The translations under genes and the position numbers were made by a program. 64,000 bases of DNA, from positions 1,956,001-2,020,000 of the forward strand of contig NZ_CP067136.1 in the NCBI RefSeq assembly GCF_028553785.1, given 5' to 3'. A model generated the notes under the pieces. It had not been told where the DNA came from. It saw only the letters and a program-made list of their open reading frames with translations, and ran no database searches. The first letter of the stretch is position 1. The number at the start of each line of letters is the position of its first letter. Positions 1 through 8,043 of the stretch are shown in pieces. The stretch comes from Paracoccus fistulariae. Its GTDB lineage: Bacteria > Pseudomonadota > Alphaproteobacteria > Rhodobacterales > Rhodobacteraceae.

Positions 1-2
1 AG

Positions 3-521
3 CAGCTGTATCGCCAGCATTGGACCGAATTATCGGCAGCACTGCAGCGACCGCCGCGCATCCTGCATCAGGCGGCTGGGCCGGACATGGCCTTTGAACT
101 GCGCCCCCCGGCGGCCAGCGACATCCCCATGCTGGCCATCGGATCAGGCGGCCAGACGCTGGAATGGATTGCCCGAAATGCGGCGGGCTGGGTGACCTAT
201 CACCGCCCTTCGGCGGTTCAGCGCGACCGGTACATGCTGTGGCGCAGCGCCGTCGCGCGTCACGCACCAGGGCAGTTCCGCAGTTTCAGCACCGGGCTGC
301 GGCTTGATCTGCAGACAGATCCCGCCGCAGCCGTGGAAGAGATCGAGCTGGGCTATCGCACGGGCACCCTTGGCCTGTCCCGGATCCTGCAAGAGATGCG
401 CGATACGGGTGTGCATCACGTGCTGCTGAACCTGCCGCCGAATGGCAGCTTGGCGCAGGATCGCCTGACGACGATTGCCCGCGATGTGCTGCCCGCCCTT
501 ACCCCCGCGCCGCAGGGCTGA
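3..521 (+). CDS. LLM-class flavin-dependent oxidoreductase, C-terminal part (5' end outside window)
   Basis: The reading frame is open from the first bases of the window to a TGA, so this is the C-terminal ~172 residues of a longer protein. The segment 'PMLAIGSGGQTLEWIARNA' followed by 'GWVTYHRP' resembles the C-terminal half of luciferase-like monooxygenases of the TIGR03571 type, which bind FMN in a TIM barrel and oxidise small organic substrates. The substrate cannot be told. The gene runs convergently into dnaE2 with only about a dozen bases between the two stops. An internal ATG at 87 exists, but the upstream codons are in frame with the same coding character, so I treat the gene as truncated by the window rather than starting there. 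Confidence 0.8.
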   Translation, partial: QLYRQHWTELSAALQRPPRILHQAAGPDMAFELRPPAASDIPMLAIGSGGQTLEWIARNAAGWVTYHRPSAVQRDRYMLWRSAVARHAPGQFRSFSTGLRLDLQTDPAAAVEEIELGYRTGTLGLSRILQEMRDTGVHHVLLNLPPNGSLAQDRLTTIARDVLPALTPAPQG

Positions 522-533
522 GGGCCATCGGCA

Positions 534-3500
534 TCAGTGGAAATCCCGGCTGGGAAACAGGCGTTTGGCCTGCTCTCGGGGGTGCATCGCGCGGGGCTGT
601 GGCAGGGGGCGCGGGGCGTTATCGGTCTGCGGCGTGGTGCGCCCGACGGCCTCTTCCAGCGGATGCCCCAACTGCCCCAGCAGATGCGAGACATCCTCGA
701 TATGCCGGGCGATCAGATGCACCACGATCCCTTCGCGCTGCAGCATGCCGGTCACGCGCAAAAGCCGCCCGCCCATGACCTCGCGGCGAAAGCGCTGAAA
801 GACCTTTTTCCAGACCACGACATTGCTGACGCCGGTTTCATCCTCCAGCGTCAGGAAGATCACCCCCGAGGCCGTGCCGGGGCGCTGGCGGGTGATGACA
901 AGCCCGCAGACCGAGGTACGGACCAGCGGTGCCTGAACCAGCTTGTCATGCGCCGTCAGGCCGGGAAGCGAGGGGCGCAGCAATTCCATCGGATGCGCGC
1001 GAAGGGTCAGACGGGTGGCGACGTAATCCTCGACCACCTCTTCGCCCAGATGCATGTCGGGCAGCGCCACCTGTGGCTCGTCGATGACCTCGCCATCGAT
1101 CGGATCGTCGAACAGGGGCAAAGGCTGCTGACCGTGGATCGCCTTGACCTGCCACAGGGCATCGCGGCGTTTCAGGCCCAGCCCGGCAAAGGCATCGGCC
1201 TCGGCCAGCCGTTCCAGCACCGGGGGCGGGATGACCGCGCGCAGCCAGACCGCCTGCGGATCGGTATAGCCATTGCCCCGCGCCGCCGCGATCCGTTCGG
1301 CATCCGCCTGTTTCAGCCCCTTGACCTGCCGAAAGCCCAGCCGCAGCGCCAGCACCCCATCGGCACGGCGCTCCAGCGTATTGTCCCAGGCACTGGCATT
1401 GACGCAGACGGGCCGTATCTCGACCTGATGTTCGCGCGCGTCGCGCACGATCTGGGCGGGGGCGTAGAACCCCATCGGCTGACTGTTCAGCAGCGCACAG
1501 GCAAAGACCGCCGGATGATGGCATTTCAGCCAGGCCGAGACATAGACCAGCAGCGCAAAGGCCGCCGCATGGCTTTCGGGAAAGCCGTAATCGGCAAAGC
1601 CCTCGATCTGGGAAAAGCAGCGTTCGGCAATATCCTGCGAATAGCCGCGCGCCAGCATGCCATTGATGAATTTGTCGCGATGCGCGCCAATCGTGCCCAT
1701 GCGCCGGAACGAAGCCAGCGCCCGGCGCAGGTGATCGGCCTCTTCGGCGGTAAAGCCCGCCCCCACCACCGCAATTTGCAGGGCCTGTTCCTGAAACAGC
1801 GGCACGCCAAGGGTGCGGCGGGTCACGGCCTCAAGCTCTGGCCCGAAAGGTTCGGGCTCTTCCAGTTTCTGCCTGCGCCGCAGATAGGGCTGGACCATGC
1901 CGCCCTGAATCGGACCGGGGCGGACGATGGCGACCTCGATCACCAGATCATAGAATTCGCGCGGCTTCATCCGGGGCAGGAAATTCATCTGCGCCCGGCT
2001 TTCGACCTGAAACACGCCCACCGCATCGGCCAGTTGCAGCATGCGGTAGGTTTCGGGATCCTCCGGCGGCACGCTGGCCAGGGTCAGCGCCCGGCCCTCA
2101 TGCAGGTCCAGCAGCCCAAAGGCCTTGCGGATGCAGGTCAGCATGCCCAGACCCAAGACATCGACCTTGAGAATGCCAAGCGCGTCGATATCGTCCTTGT
2201 CCCATTCGATCACCGTGCGATCCTCCATCGCGGCATTTTCGATGGGGCACAGTTCATCCAGCCGGTCGCGGGTGATGACGAAACCGCCGACATGCTGGGA
2301 CAGGTGGCGGGGAAAGCCGATCAACTGGCCGATCAGGTTCAGCGTCTGGGACAGCCGCCGGTCCGAAGGATCCAGCCCCAGTTCGCGCACCCGGTCCAGA
2401 TCAGGCCCTTCGCCCGAATAGCCCCAGATCGAGCCCGACAGACCCGCCGTCACATCCTGCGACAGGCCCATGACCTTGCCGACCTCGCGGATCGCGGCGC
2501 GCGACCGGAAATGGATCACCGTGGCACAAAGCCCCGCCCGGTGGCGGCCATACCGGCGATAGATCCACTGAATCACCTCTTCGCGGCGCTCATGTTCGAA
2601 ATCCACGTCGATATCGGGCGGTTCGCCCCGGTGGCGCGAGACGAAGCGTTCAAAGACCATGCCGATCAGATCGGGCGACACATCGGTGATGCCCAGCAGA
2701 TAGCACAGGATCGAATTGGCGGCCGATCCGCGCCCCTGACACAGGATCCCCTGACTGCGCGCATATTGCACGATGTCATGGACCGTCAGGAAATAGGCTG
2801 GGAAGTTCAGTTCCTCCACGACGGCCAGTTCCTTTGCCATCAGCTGCAGCGCCCGTTCCGGCGCACCCTGCGGATAGCGGCGCGACAGGCCTTCGCTGGC
2901 CAGACGTTTCAGCCGGTCCATCGGGCTTTCGCCCCCCTCGGCAATCTCGTCGGGATATTGATAGCGCAGTTCGGACAGGCTGAAGGCGCAGCGGGCGGCG
3001 ATCTCCAGCGTCCGGCGCAGGGCGGCGGGGTGGTTGTGGAACAGCCGCACCATATCGGCATAACCCTTGAGCCGCCGTTCGGAATTGGGCAGGGCGCGGG
3101 TGCCGATGCTGTCAATGGTACAGCCCTCGCGCAGGCAGGTCAGCACATCGGCAAGCTGTCGGCGCTTGGCCCGGTGCATCAGCACATCGCCCACCGCCAC
3201 CATCGGGGCCGAACAGCGCAGGGCAAGGCGGGCGCAGGCATTCAGGTAATCCTGATCCGAGCCGTCATAGCGTGGCGCAGCCCCCAGAAAGACATGGGCC
3301 GGAAAGCGCCGCTGCATGCGATGAAGATCGGGGGCGGCGGCCTCCAGCCCATCTCCGGGCAGCGCGATCAGGATCATGCCCGCGCAACCGTCCAGCAGGT
3401 CCTGCAATTCCAGCAGGCATTCGCCCTTGCCCGCCCGCCGTTTCCCAAGGGTCAGCAGCCGCGACAGCCTGCGATAGGCCGCCATATCCGTCGGCAGGGC

Positions 3501-3863
3501 CAGCCATTCCACGGCACTGTCCTGCAGCACCAGCCGGCAGCCGGTGATCAGCTTTGGCAGATGCTCCGCATCGGGCCGGGCAATATCCTGCGGCGCGCCG
3601 ATTTCCTGACGAGAGCAACTGTCGATCCGATGCTGCGACCGGATCCGGACGGCCTCATCCGCCTTGCGCTGCAGGATCTTCAGCGCCGAATAGGCCCTGA
3701 CCACACCGGCCAGCGAATTGCGGTCGGTGATGGCAATGGCCGTCAGGCCCAGTTCAGCCGCCGTCGTCACCATCTCTTCCGGATGCGAGGCCCCGGTCAG
3801 GAAGGTGAAATTCGTGGTCACGCAAAGTTCGGCATAACCTTGGGGGGATGGGCCGATGTTCAT
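534..3863 (-). CDS. dnaE2: Error-prone DNA polymerase DnaE2 (ImuC)
   Basis: This is a C-family DNA polymerase of 1109 residues that carries out translesion synthesis during the SOS response, normally with ImuA and ImuB. An N-terminal PHP domain is visible (start 'AELCVTTNFTFLTGASHPEE', then 'AITDRNSLAG' near residue 45). The polymerase active-site triad 'PDIDVDF' lies near residues 416-422 and the fingers segment 'VRPGPIQGGM' follows. An OB-fold-like region ('TLRAHPMELLRPSLPGL') is near the C-terminus. Compared with the DnaE2 sequences I remember, about 35 extra residues sit in the PHP domain (about 65-101). Length fits DnaE2 rather than replicative DnaE. I see no LexA box at its start; imuB lies upstream on the same strand but an opposite-strand gene sits between them. 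Confidence 0.95.
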   Translation of the reverse strand: MNIGPSPQGYAELCVTTNFTFLTGASHPEEMVTTAAELGLTAIAITDRNSLAGVVRAYSALKILQRKADEAVRIRSQHRIDSCSRQEIGAPQDIARPDAEHLPKLITGCRLVLQDSAVEWLALPTDMAAYRRLSRLLTLGKRRAGKGECLLELQDLLDGCAGMILIALPGDGLEAAAPDLHRMQRRFPAHVFLGAAPRYDGSDQDYLNACARLALRCSAPMVAVGDVLMHRAKRRQLADVLTCLREGCTIDSIGTRALPNSERRLKGYADMVRLFHNHPAALRRTLEIAARCAFSLSELRYQYPDEIAEGGESPMDRLKRLASEGLSRRYPQGAPERALQLMAKELAVVEELNFPAYFLTVHDIVQYARSQGILCQGRGSAANSILCYLLGITDVSPDLIGMVFERFVSRHRGEPPDIDVDFEHERREEVIQWIYRRYGRHRAGLCATVIHFRSRAAIREVGKVMGLSQDVTAGLSGSIWGYSGEGPDLDRVRELGLDPSDRRLSQTLNLIGQLIGFPRHLSQHVGGFVITRDRLDELCPIENAAMEDRTVIEWDKDDIDALGILKVDVLGLGMLTCIRKAFGLLDLHEGRALTLASVPPEDPETYRMLQLADAVGVFQVESRAQMNFLPRMKPREFYDLVIEVAIVRPGPIQGGMVQPYLRRRQKLEEPEPFGPELEAVTRRTLGVPLFQEQALQIAVVGAGFTAEEADHLRRALASFRRMGTIGAHRDKFINGMLARGYSQDIAERCFSQIEGFADYGFPESHAAAFALLVYVSAWLKCHHPAVFACALLNSQPMGFYAPAQIVRDAREHQVEIRPVCVNASAWDNTLERRADGVLALRLGFRQVKGLKQADAERIAAARGNGYTDPQAVWLRAVIPPPVLERLAEADAFAGLGLKRRDALWQVKAIHGQQPLPLFDDPIDGEVIDEPQVALPDMHLGEEVVEDYVATRLTLRAHPMELLRPSLPGLTAHDKLVQAPLVRTSVCGLVITRQRPGTASGVIFLTLEDETGVSNVVVWKKVFQRFRREVMGGRLLRVTGMLQREGIVVHLIARHIEDVSHLLGQLGHPLEEAVGRTTPQTDNAPRPLPQPRAMHPREQAKRLFPSRDFH

Positions 3864-3913
3864 TCCCTGCAGTCCCGGTTAAAACGGCCGGATTGAGACG
3901 CAAAGGATTTCGC

Positions 3914-4378
3914 ATGGACCTTGTCAGCACCGTAGATATTCCCGCCCGGCCCGAGGCGATCTGGCCGTTCTTCTTCGAAGCCAGAATGGATGACCGCATC
4001 CCCCTGCCATTCCGCTTTGGTCTGCCCAAGGCCGTTTCCTGCTCTGTCATCAAGGGCGATGGCAGTCCGGGCAGTATCCGCCGCTGCATCACCACGCGCG
4101 GCTATATGGATCAGGTCATCGATGTGGCCGATCCCTGCAAACGCTTTGCCTATCACCTGATCGACAGCGATTACTGGGGCCAGCCCTTCATCGACCATGT
4201 CGCCGATGATATCCGGCTGGAGGTGCTGGACGATCGCCTGACGCGGGTGACGCGCCGCACCAGCTTTGACGCCAAAGGGGTGCTGCGCATGCCCGGCCGG
4301 ATGGTGATGCGGGCCGGGTTCGGCTTTGCCCATGGCTATGCCAATGAAAACTGGAACAGGCTGGCGCAGGCGTCCTGA
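3914..4378 (+). CDS. SRPBCC-family (START/polyketide cyclase-like) protein
   Basis: This 154-residue protein has the beginning typical of SRPBCC helix-grip folds, 'DLVSTVDIPARPEAIWPFFF', and alternating strand-like segments ending in a C-terminal helix. Such proteins bind hydrophobic ligands; the ligand here is unknown. I chose the ATG that directly begins this motif; in-frame codons upstream overlap the dnaE2 start region and look non-coding. The gene is divergent from dnaE2 (about 50 bases between starts) and convergent with imuB (about 24 bases between ends), so it interrupts what is usually one imuB-dnaE2 transcription unit. I see no sign that it takes part in DNA repair, and its base composition resembles its neighbours. 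Confidence 0.75.
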   Translation: MDLVSTVDIPARPEAIWPFFFEARMDDRIPLPFRFGLPKAVSCSVIKGDGSPGSIRRCITTRGYMDQVIDVADPCKRFAYHLIDSDYWGQPFIDHVADDIRLEVLDDRLTRVTRRTSFDAKGVLRMPGRMVMRAGFGFAHGYANENWNRLAQAS

Positions 4379-4401
4379 TCCGGGGCGCATCGGGGGGATC
4401 G

Positions 4402-5880
4402 TCATGCGAATTCCCCCTGCACATACCAGCCCGGATCCTGCGGCGTGTGAAACAGCCACAGCCGCCGCCCCTGCCGGGTCTCGACCCGCCAGTAATCGCG
4501 CAGGCCGCTGCGCCAGTTTTCGTCATCCAGCCACCATTCCGGCGCGATCCGTTCCGGGCCCGTGACCCGCAGCGTGGTGAACTGCACCCGCCGCCAGCGG
4601 AATTTCCGTGGCGGGCGCGCGCCCTTGGCGCTGATGAATTCGGGCGGAAACAGCATCAATGGCCGCGGCGGGCTATGCGACCAGCCATCTTCCGCCCGGG
4701 AATAGGCCGCAGGCGCGATGATGAAGCTGCGTTCCGGAATATGGCTGTCGGCGGGCAGGATGCGCTGAATATTCTCCAGCCCGATCCCGGTGCCGATCCG
4801 GCTGATCAGATCGTCCAGCCGATCCTGACGATCCGAAGCGACATGATTGACCTGTTCGACCGGCAAGGGTTCGACCTGCCGGGCCTCAAGCCGCAACTGG
4901 TCGATGCCGAAACCTGCATCGACATCGCCCATGGCGCGCGCAAACAGCGGCAGGATCCGCGCCGCATCCCGCAAGGGCCGCGCCAGACGCAACTCGATCC
5001 GGCGGTCGCTTTGATCCACCCGCCGCAGGGTCAGGCACAACATCCGCGCCCCCGCCTCTTGCCGGTCCAGTTTCTGGCAAAGCCGCACCAGCAGACGTTC
5101 GATCCCGGCCATCAGATCGTCCAGCAATCCGATCGGTTCGGGCAGGCTCAGCCGCACGCCGTAATGGGGCGGCTCTTGCAGCGGGGCGATTTCCTCGGGC
5201 TGCGCGCCAAGCGCCTGATCCAGCCGCATCAGCAGGCCCGGCCCAAAGCGGCGGGCCAGCGGGGCGCGGGCAGCAGCGGCCAGATCCCCGATGGTCCGCA
5301 GGCCCAGCCGTTGCAGGGCCGTGACCACCTCTTCCTCCAGCCTCAGCGCGGCCACCGGCAAAGGGGACAGCGCGGCCAGCGGTTGCTGCGGGTGGGCAAC
5401 CCCTTCGCCATGATGCGCCAGCGCCCAGGCCGCCCCCCGCGTATCGCCCAGACCGATCTGCACCGACAGACCGGCCCCGGCAAAACGCTGTCGCAGATCG
5501 GCCAGCATCGCAGCCTCTCCGCCCCAGAGATGGGTCGAGCCGGTCACATCCAGCACCAGTCCGTCGCGCCCCTCGACCCCGACCCAGGGGCAATAGCGTG
5601 TCAGCCAGCGCCGCAGCCCCATCAGAAAGCGCCAATCCGCCGCCGGGTCGCCGGGACGGCTGTTCAGTTCCGGGCAAAAGGCGCGCGCATCGGAAAGCGG
5701 CATCCCGCGATACAGGCCCTGCCGCTCGGCCGGGGCATTCAGGCAAGAGATTCGGTTGGTGTTCTTCTGGTTCAGCGTCAGGGCAAACGGGCCCTCATCC
5801 GGCCATGCCCGCAAAACCCGGTCGCTGGCCAGACGCGGCATCCAGAGGGACACGATACGGCGGGTGATTCCATCACGCAT
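4402..5880 (-). CDS. imuB: Y-family polymerase-like mutasome protein ImuB
   Basis: This 492-residue protein resembles DinB/UmuC polymerases but shows the ImuB pattern. The N-terminal segment 'RRIVSLWMPRLASDRVLRAW' lacks the catalytic aspartates of active Y-family enzymes, and the second acidic motif is reduced to 'VLDVTGSTHLWGGE'. ImuB is known as a catalytically dead scaffold that links DnaE2 to the beta clamp. The helix-hairpin-helix-like part ('ALQRLGLRTIGDLAAAARAPLARRFG') and the little-finger region follow. A GTTC-N7-GTTC direct repeat lies 14 bases before the start codon, matching the alphaproteobacterial LexA operator, so SOS control is likely. No imuA gene is found upstream, where it is usually encoded; the next gene is an RNA methyltransferase. 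Confidence 0.93.
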   Translation of the reverse strand: MRDGITRRIVSLWMPRLASDRVLRAWPDEGPFALTLNQKNTNRISCLNAPAERQGLYRGMPLSDARAFCPELNSRPGDPAADWRFLMGLRRWLTRYCPWVGVEGRDGLVLDVTGSTHLWGGEAAMLADLRQRFAGAGLSVQIGLGDTRGAAWALAHHGEGVAHPQQPLAALSPLPVAALRLEEEVVTALQRLGLRTIGDLAAAARAPLARRFGPGLLMRLDQALGAQPEEIAPLQEPPHYGVRLSLPEPIGLLDDLMAGIERLLVRLCQKLDRQEAGARMLCLTLRRVDQSDRRIELRLARPLRDAARILPLFARAMGDVDAGFGIDQLRLEARQVEPLPVEQVNHVASDRQDRLDDLISRIGTGIGLENIQRILPADSHIPERSFIIAPAAYSRAEDGWSHSPPRPLMLFPPEFISAKGARPPRKFRWRRVQFTTLRVTGPERIAPEWWLDDENWRSGLRDYWRVETRQGRRLWLFHTPQDPGWYVQGEFA

Positions 5881-5893
5881 GGCCCCATTATAT

Positions 5894-5908
5894 GTTCTTG
5901 TTTTGTTC
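5894..5908 (-). promoter_or_regulatory. LexA (SOS) box upstream of imuB
   Basis: The plus strand reads GTTC, seven bases, GTTC (GAAC-N7-GAAC on the coding strand of imuB). This direct repeat is the known LexA operator of Rhodobacter and other alphaproteobacteria. It lies 14 bases upstream of the imuB start codon, a good position for repression. It was found by eye and not by a scored matrix search. Confidence 0.8.
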
Positions 5909-5981
5909 CAGTTAAGCCAAAAGCGGCTGGCCGGTGATCACAGCCTTGCAGGAGGAGTAACAAAAACCTGCCCCTGCGGGG

Positions 5982-7091
5982 TCAACCGGCAAGCGGTCCG
6001 GTCTGCCAAAGCCTGACCTTCAGCCCGCCATGCGCGATGATCGGTCCGGGCGGCTGGAAGGGCAGGCCCGTGGCCTTGGCCAGTCCCGCCTCGCTGGTGA
6101 CAATGCCCACGCGCCAGCCTGCAAAGCGACTGCGAAACACCTCGCCCATGGCCGCATGCAGACCGTATAACGGACCCTTATTGCCGATCCGGGCGCCATA
6201 GGGCGGGTTCACGACGATCAGGCCGGGCGGGCTGTCGGGCGGCTGTAGATCGCTGATCTGGCATTGGTCAAAGCGCGTCAGTTCGGCAACCCCGGCACGC
6301 GCGGCATTCTGCTGGCTCATGCGGATGGCGCCTGCGTCGCGGTCGCTGCCGAAGAACTGCGGATTGGCCCTGCGGACGGGCACGGATGCCTTCAGCGCCT
6401 GCCAGCCCTCGGCGTCAAAGCTGGCAAGGTTTTCAAAGGCAAAGCTGCGGCTGCGACCCGGCGCAAGGCCCAGGGCGATCTCGGCCGCTTCGATCACGAA
6501 CGTGCCCGAGCCGCACATCGGGTCCAGCACTGGCTGGCTGCCGTCAAACCCCATCTCGCGCAGGAACATCGCCGCCATGGTTTCGCGCATCGGCGCCTTG
6601 GCGACGGCCTCTTTATGGCCGCGCTTGTGCAGGGATTCGCCGGTCGTATCCAGACTGATGGTGACCAGATCATCCTCGATCCGCAGCTTCACCACGATGG
6701 CGGCATCCGCCGCAATCGGTGCGCCCAGTTCTTCGGCAATCGCGCGTTCGATGCGCTGCGTTGCGGCCCCGGCGTGATAGATCCGCGACTTGCGCGTCAC
6801 CGCCTCGACCTTGACGGGCAGATCGGGGCGCAACACATCGGCCCAAGGGAATTTCCGCCCGCGCTTGTCCAGCTGCGCCAGATGCATGGCCCGAAAGCTG
6901 CCGACCCGCGCCAGCACCCGCGTGGCGCCACGCAGAAGCAGATTGGCGCGCCAGACATCCTGCCAGCCCCCCCGGATGGTCACGCCACCCGGCTGGGTCT
7001 CGGGCGTCCAGCCAAGCGCCCGCACCTCGGCCGCCAAAGGGGCTTCCAGCCCGGGCGTCGCCACCAGAAATATCTCGAAATCATCGCTCAT
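5982..7091 (-). CDS. THUMP-domain class I SAM-dependent RNA methyltransferase
   Basis: This 369-residue protein has an N-terminal ferredoxin-like/THUMP RNA-binding part (about residues 45-155) and a Rossmann methyltransferase domain. The SAM-binding motif 'LDPMCGSGTFVIEAA' lies near residue 190 and the catalytic N6/N2-type motif 'VVNPPYGARIG' near residue 300. This layout matches the YcbY/RlmL-N and Trm14-like family that methylates guanosine in rRNA or tRNA; the exact target is not readable from sequence. It lacks the second methyltransferase domain of E. coli RlmL. The gene is leftward, downstream of a small basic-protein gene and upstream of imuB, about 100 bases from the latter. Confidence 0.88.
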   Translation of the reverse strand: MSDDFEIFLVATPGLEAPLAAEVRALGWTPETQPGGVTIRGGWQDVWRANLLLRGATRVLARVGSFRAMHLAQLDKRGRKFPWADVLRPDLPVKVEAVTRKSRIYHAGAATQRIERAIAEELGAPIAADAAIVVKLRIEDDLVTISLDTTGESLHKRGHKEAVAKAPMRETMAAMFLREMGFDGSQPVLDPMCGSGTFVIEAAEIALGLAPGRSRSFAFENLASFDAEGWQALKASVPVRRANPQFFGSDRDAGAIRMSQQNAARAGVAELTRFDQCQISDLQPPDSPPGLIVVNPPYGARIGNKGPLYGLHAAMGEVFRSRFAGWRVGIVTSEAGLAKATGLPFQPPGPIIAHGGLKVRLWQTGPLAG

Positions 7092-7131
7092 GATCGCAGC
7101 CCTATCGCCTGCGCGCGGGGAAAGCGAGGGG

Positions 7132-7335
7132 TCAGCGCCCCATCCGCCGGATCATGTCGATGGCCTGCCGCATGCGGCGGCTGTTCTGGCGCATCGCCCT
7201 GGCATCGCGTGCCGATTGCTGCGGCGTCTTGCCCTTGCCTTTGGCCATCTTGTCGATGGCCTTGTTGGTGCCCCAGTTCATCAGATGCCGGGTCAGCATC
7301 CGCCCGATCATATTGACCGCCTGATTGAGGTTCAT
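7132..7335 (-). CDS. Small basic conserved-looking hypothetical protein (67 aa)
   Basis: This is a short gene whose start lies only three bases after the scpB stop, on the same strand, so it is probably translated from the same message. The N-terminal half ('NQAVNMIGRMLTRHLMNWGT') could form an amphipathic helix. The C-terminal half is strongly basic and methionine-rich, with 'KGKGKTPQQSARDARAMRQ' and an RRM-rich end. I recognise no domain. Tight spacing, normal codon use and clean fit between scpB and the methyltransferase gene support a real gene. A nucleic-acid or membrane-associated role is possible, but that rests only on charge. Confidence 0.65.
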   Translation of the reverse strand: MNLNQAVNMIGRMLTRHLMNWGTNKAIDKMAKGKGKTPQQSARDARAMRQNSRRMRQAIDMIRRMGR

Positions 7336-7338
7336 CGC

Positions 7339-8043
7339 CTATTCATCCTCGAACAGATCATCCGCCGGGCCCGAGAAATCCTCATCCTCATCGGGCTGCG
7401 GCGCCAGGGGGACCGAGATGCCGTCGGCGGGCGGGCGCGACTCCAACAGGCCCGCCGCGCGCAGTTCCGACAGGCCCGGCAGGTCGCGGGCGCTTTCCAG
7501 CCCGAAATGATCCAGAAAGGTCTCGGTCACGACAAAGGTGGCGGGGCGGCCCGGGGTCATGCGGCGGCGCCCCACCCGCACCCATTCCATCTCGATCAGC
7601 TGATCCAAGGTGCCCCGGCTGACGGCGACGCCGCGGACCTCTTCGATCTCGGCTCGGGTGACGGGCTGGTGATAGGCGATGATCGCCAGCGTCTCGATGG
7701 CGGCGCGCGACAGGCGGCGCTGCTCGACCGTTTCGGTCTGCATCAGGAAGGACATGTCGGGTGCCGTGCGAAAGGCATAGCCATCACCGATCCGTTCCAG
7801 CCGGACACCCCGGCTTTCATAGCGGCGGCGCAGGCCGGTCAGCGCCTCGGCGGGATCGCTGCCCGCAGGCATGCGGGCGGCCAGTTCGCGCACCGCCAGC
7901 GGCTGGGCCGAGGCGAACAGCAACGCCTCGACCATCCGCTCCTGCTCTTCGATCGGCGGCGGCGGAAATTCGGGCGCGGTGGGCGGATCGCCCTGTTCGG
8001 CGCTGTCATCGGGGGTCAGATCGGTCACGTCAGTTGCGGTCAT
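7339..8043 (-). CDS. scpB: Segregation and condensation protein ScpB
   Basis: This 234-residue protein has the two winged-helix domains of ScpB, with the diagnostic stretches 'EALLFASAQPLAVRELAARM' and 'ALETLAIIAYHQPVTRAEIE' followed by 'EVRGV' and 'WVRVGRR'. ScpB dimerises on ScpA and together with SMC forms the bacterial condensin that compacts and segregates the chromosome. An acidic, proline-containing N-terminal extension and an acidic C-terminal tail ('DEDEDFSGPADDLFEDE') flank the domains. The gene overlaps scpA by 14 bases, indicating translational coupling. Confidence 0.95.
   Translation of the reverse strand: MTATDVTDLTPDDSAEQGDPPTAPEFPPPPIEEQERMVEALLFASAQPLAVRELAARMPAGSDPAEALTGLRRRYESRGVRLERIGDGYAFRTAPDMSFLMQTETVEQRRLSRAAIETLAIIAYHQPVTRAEIEEVRGVAVSRGTLDQLIEMEWVRVGRRRMTPGRPATFVVTETFLDHFGLESARDLPGLSELRAAGLLESRPPADGISVPLAPQPDEDEDFSGPADDLFEDE

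Noticed and set aside
3858-3872. GTTC at the dnaE2 start as a half LexA box
   Set aside because: The base set seven positions later is GCAG; no second half-site is present.
537-3896. Very long open frame (1119 codons) antisense to dnaE2
   Set aside because: It is a mirror of GC-rich codon structure; the translation is rich in Arg, Gln, His and Gly with no domain, while the minus strand encodes an unambiguous DnaE2.
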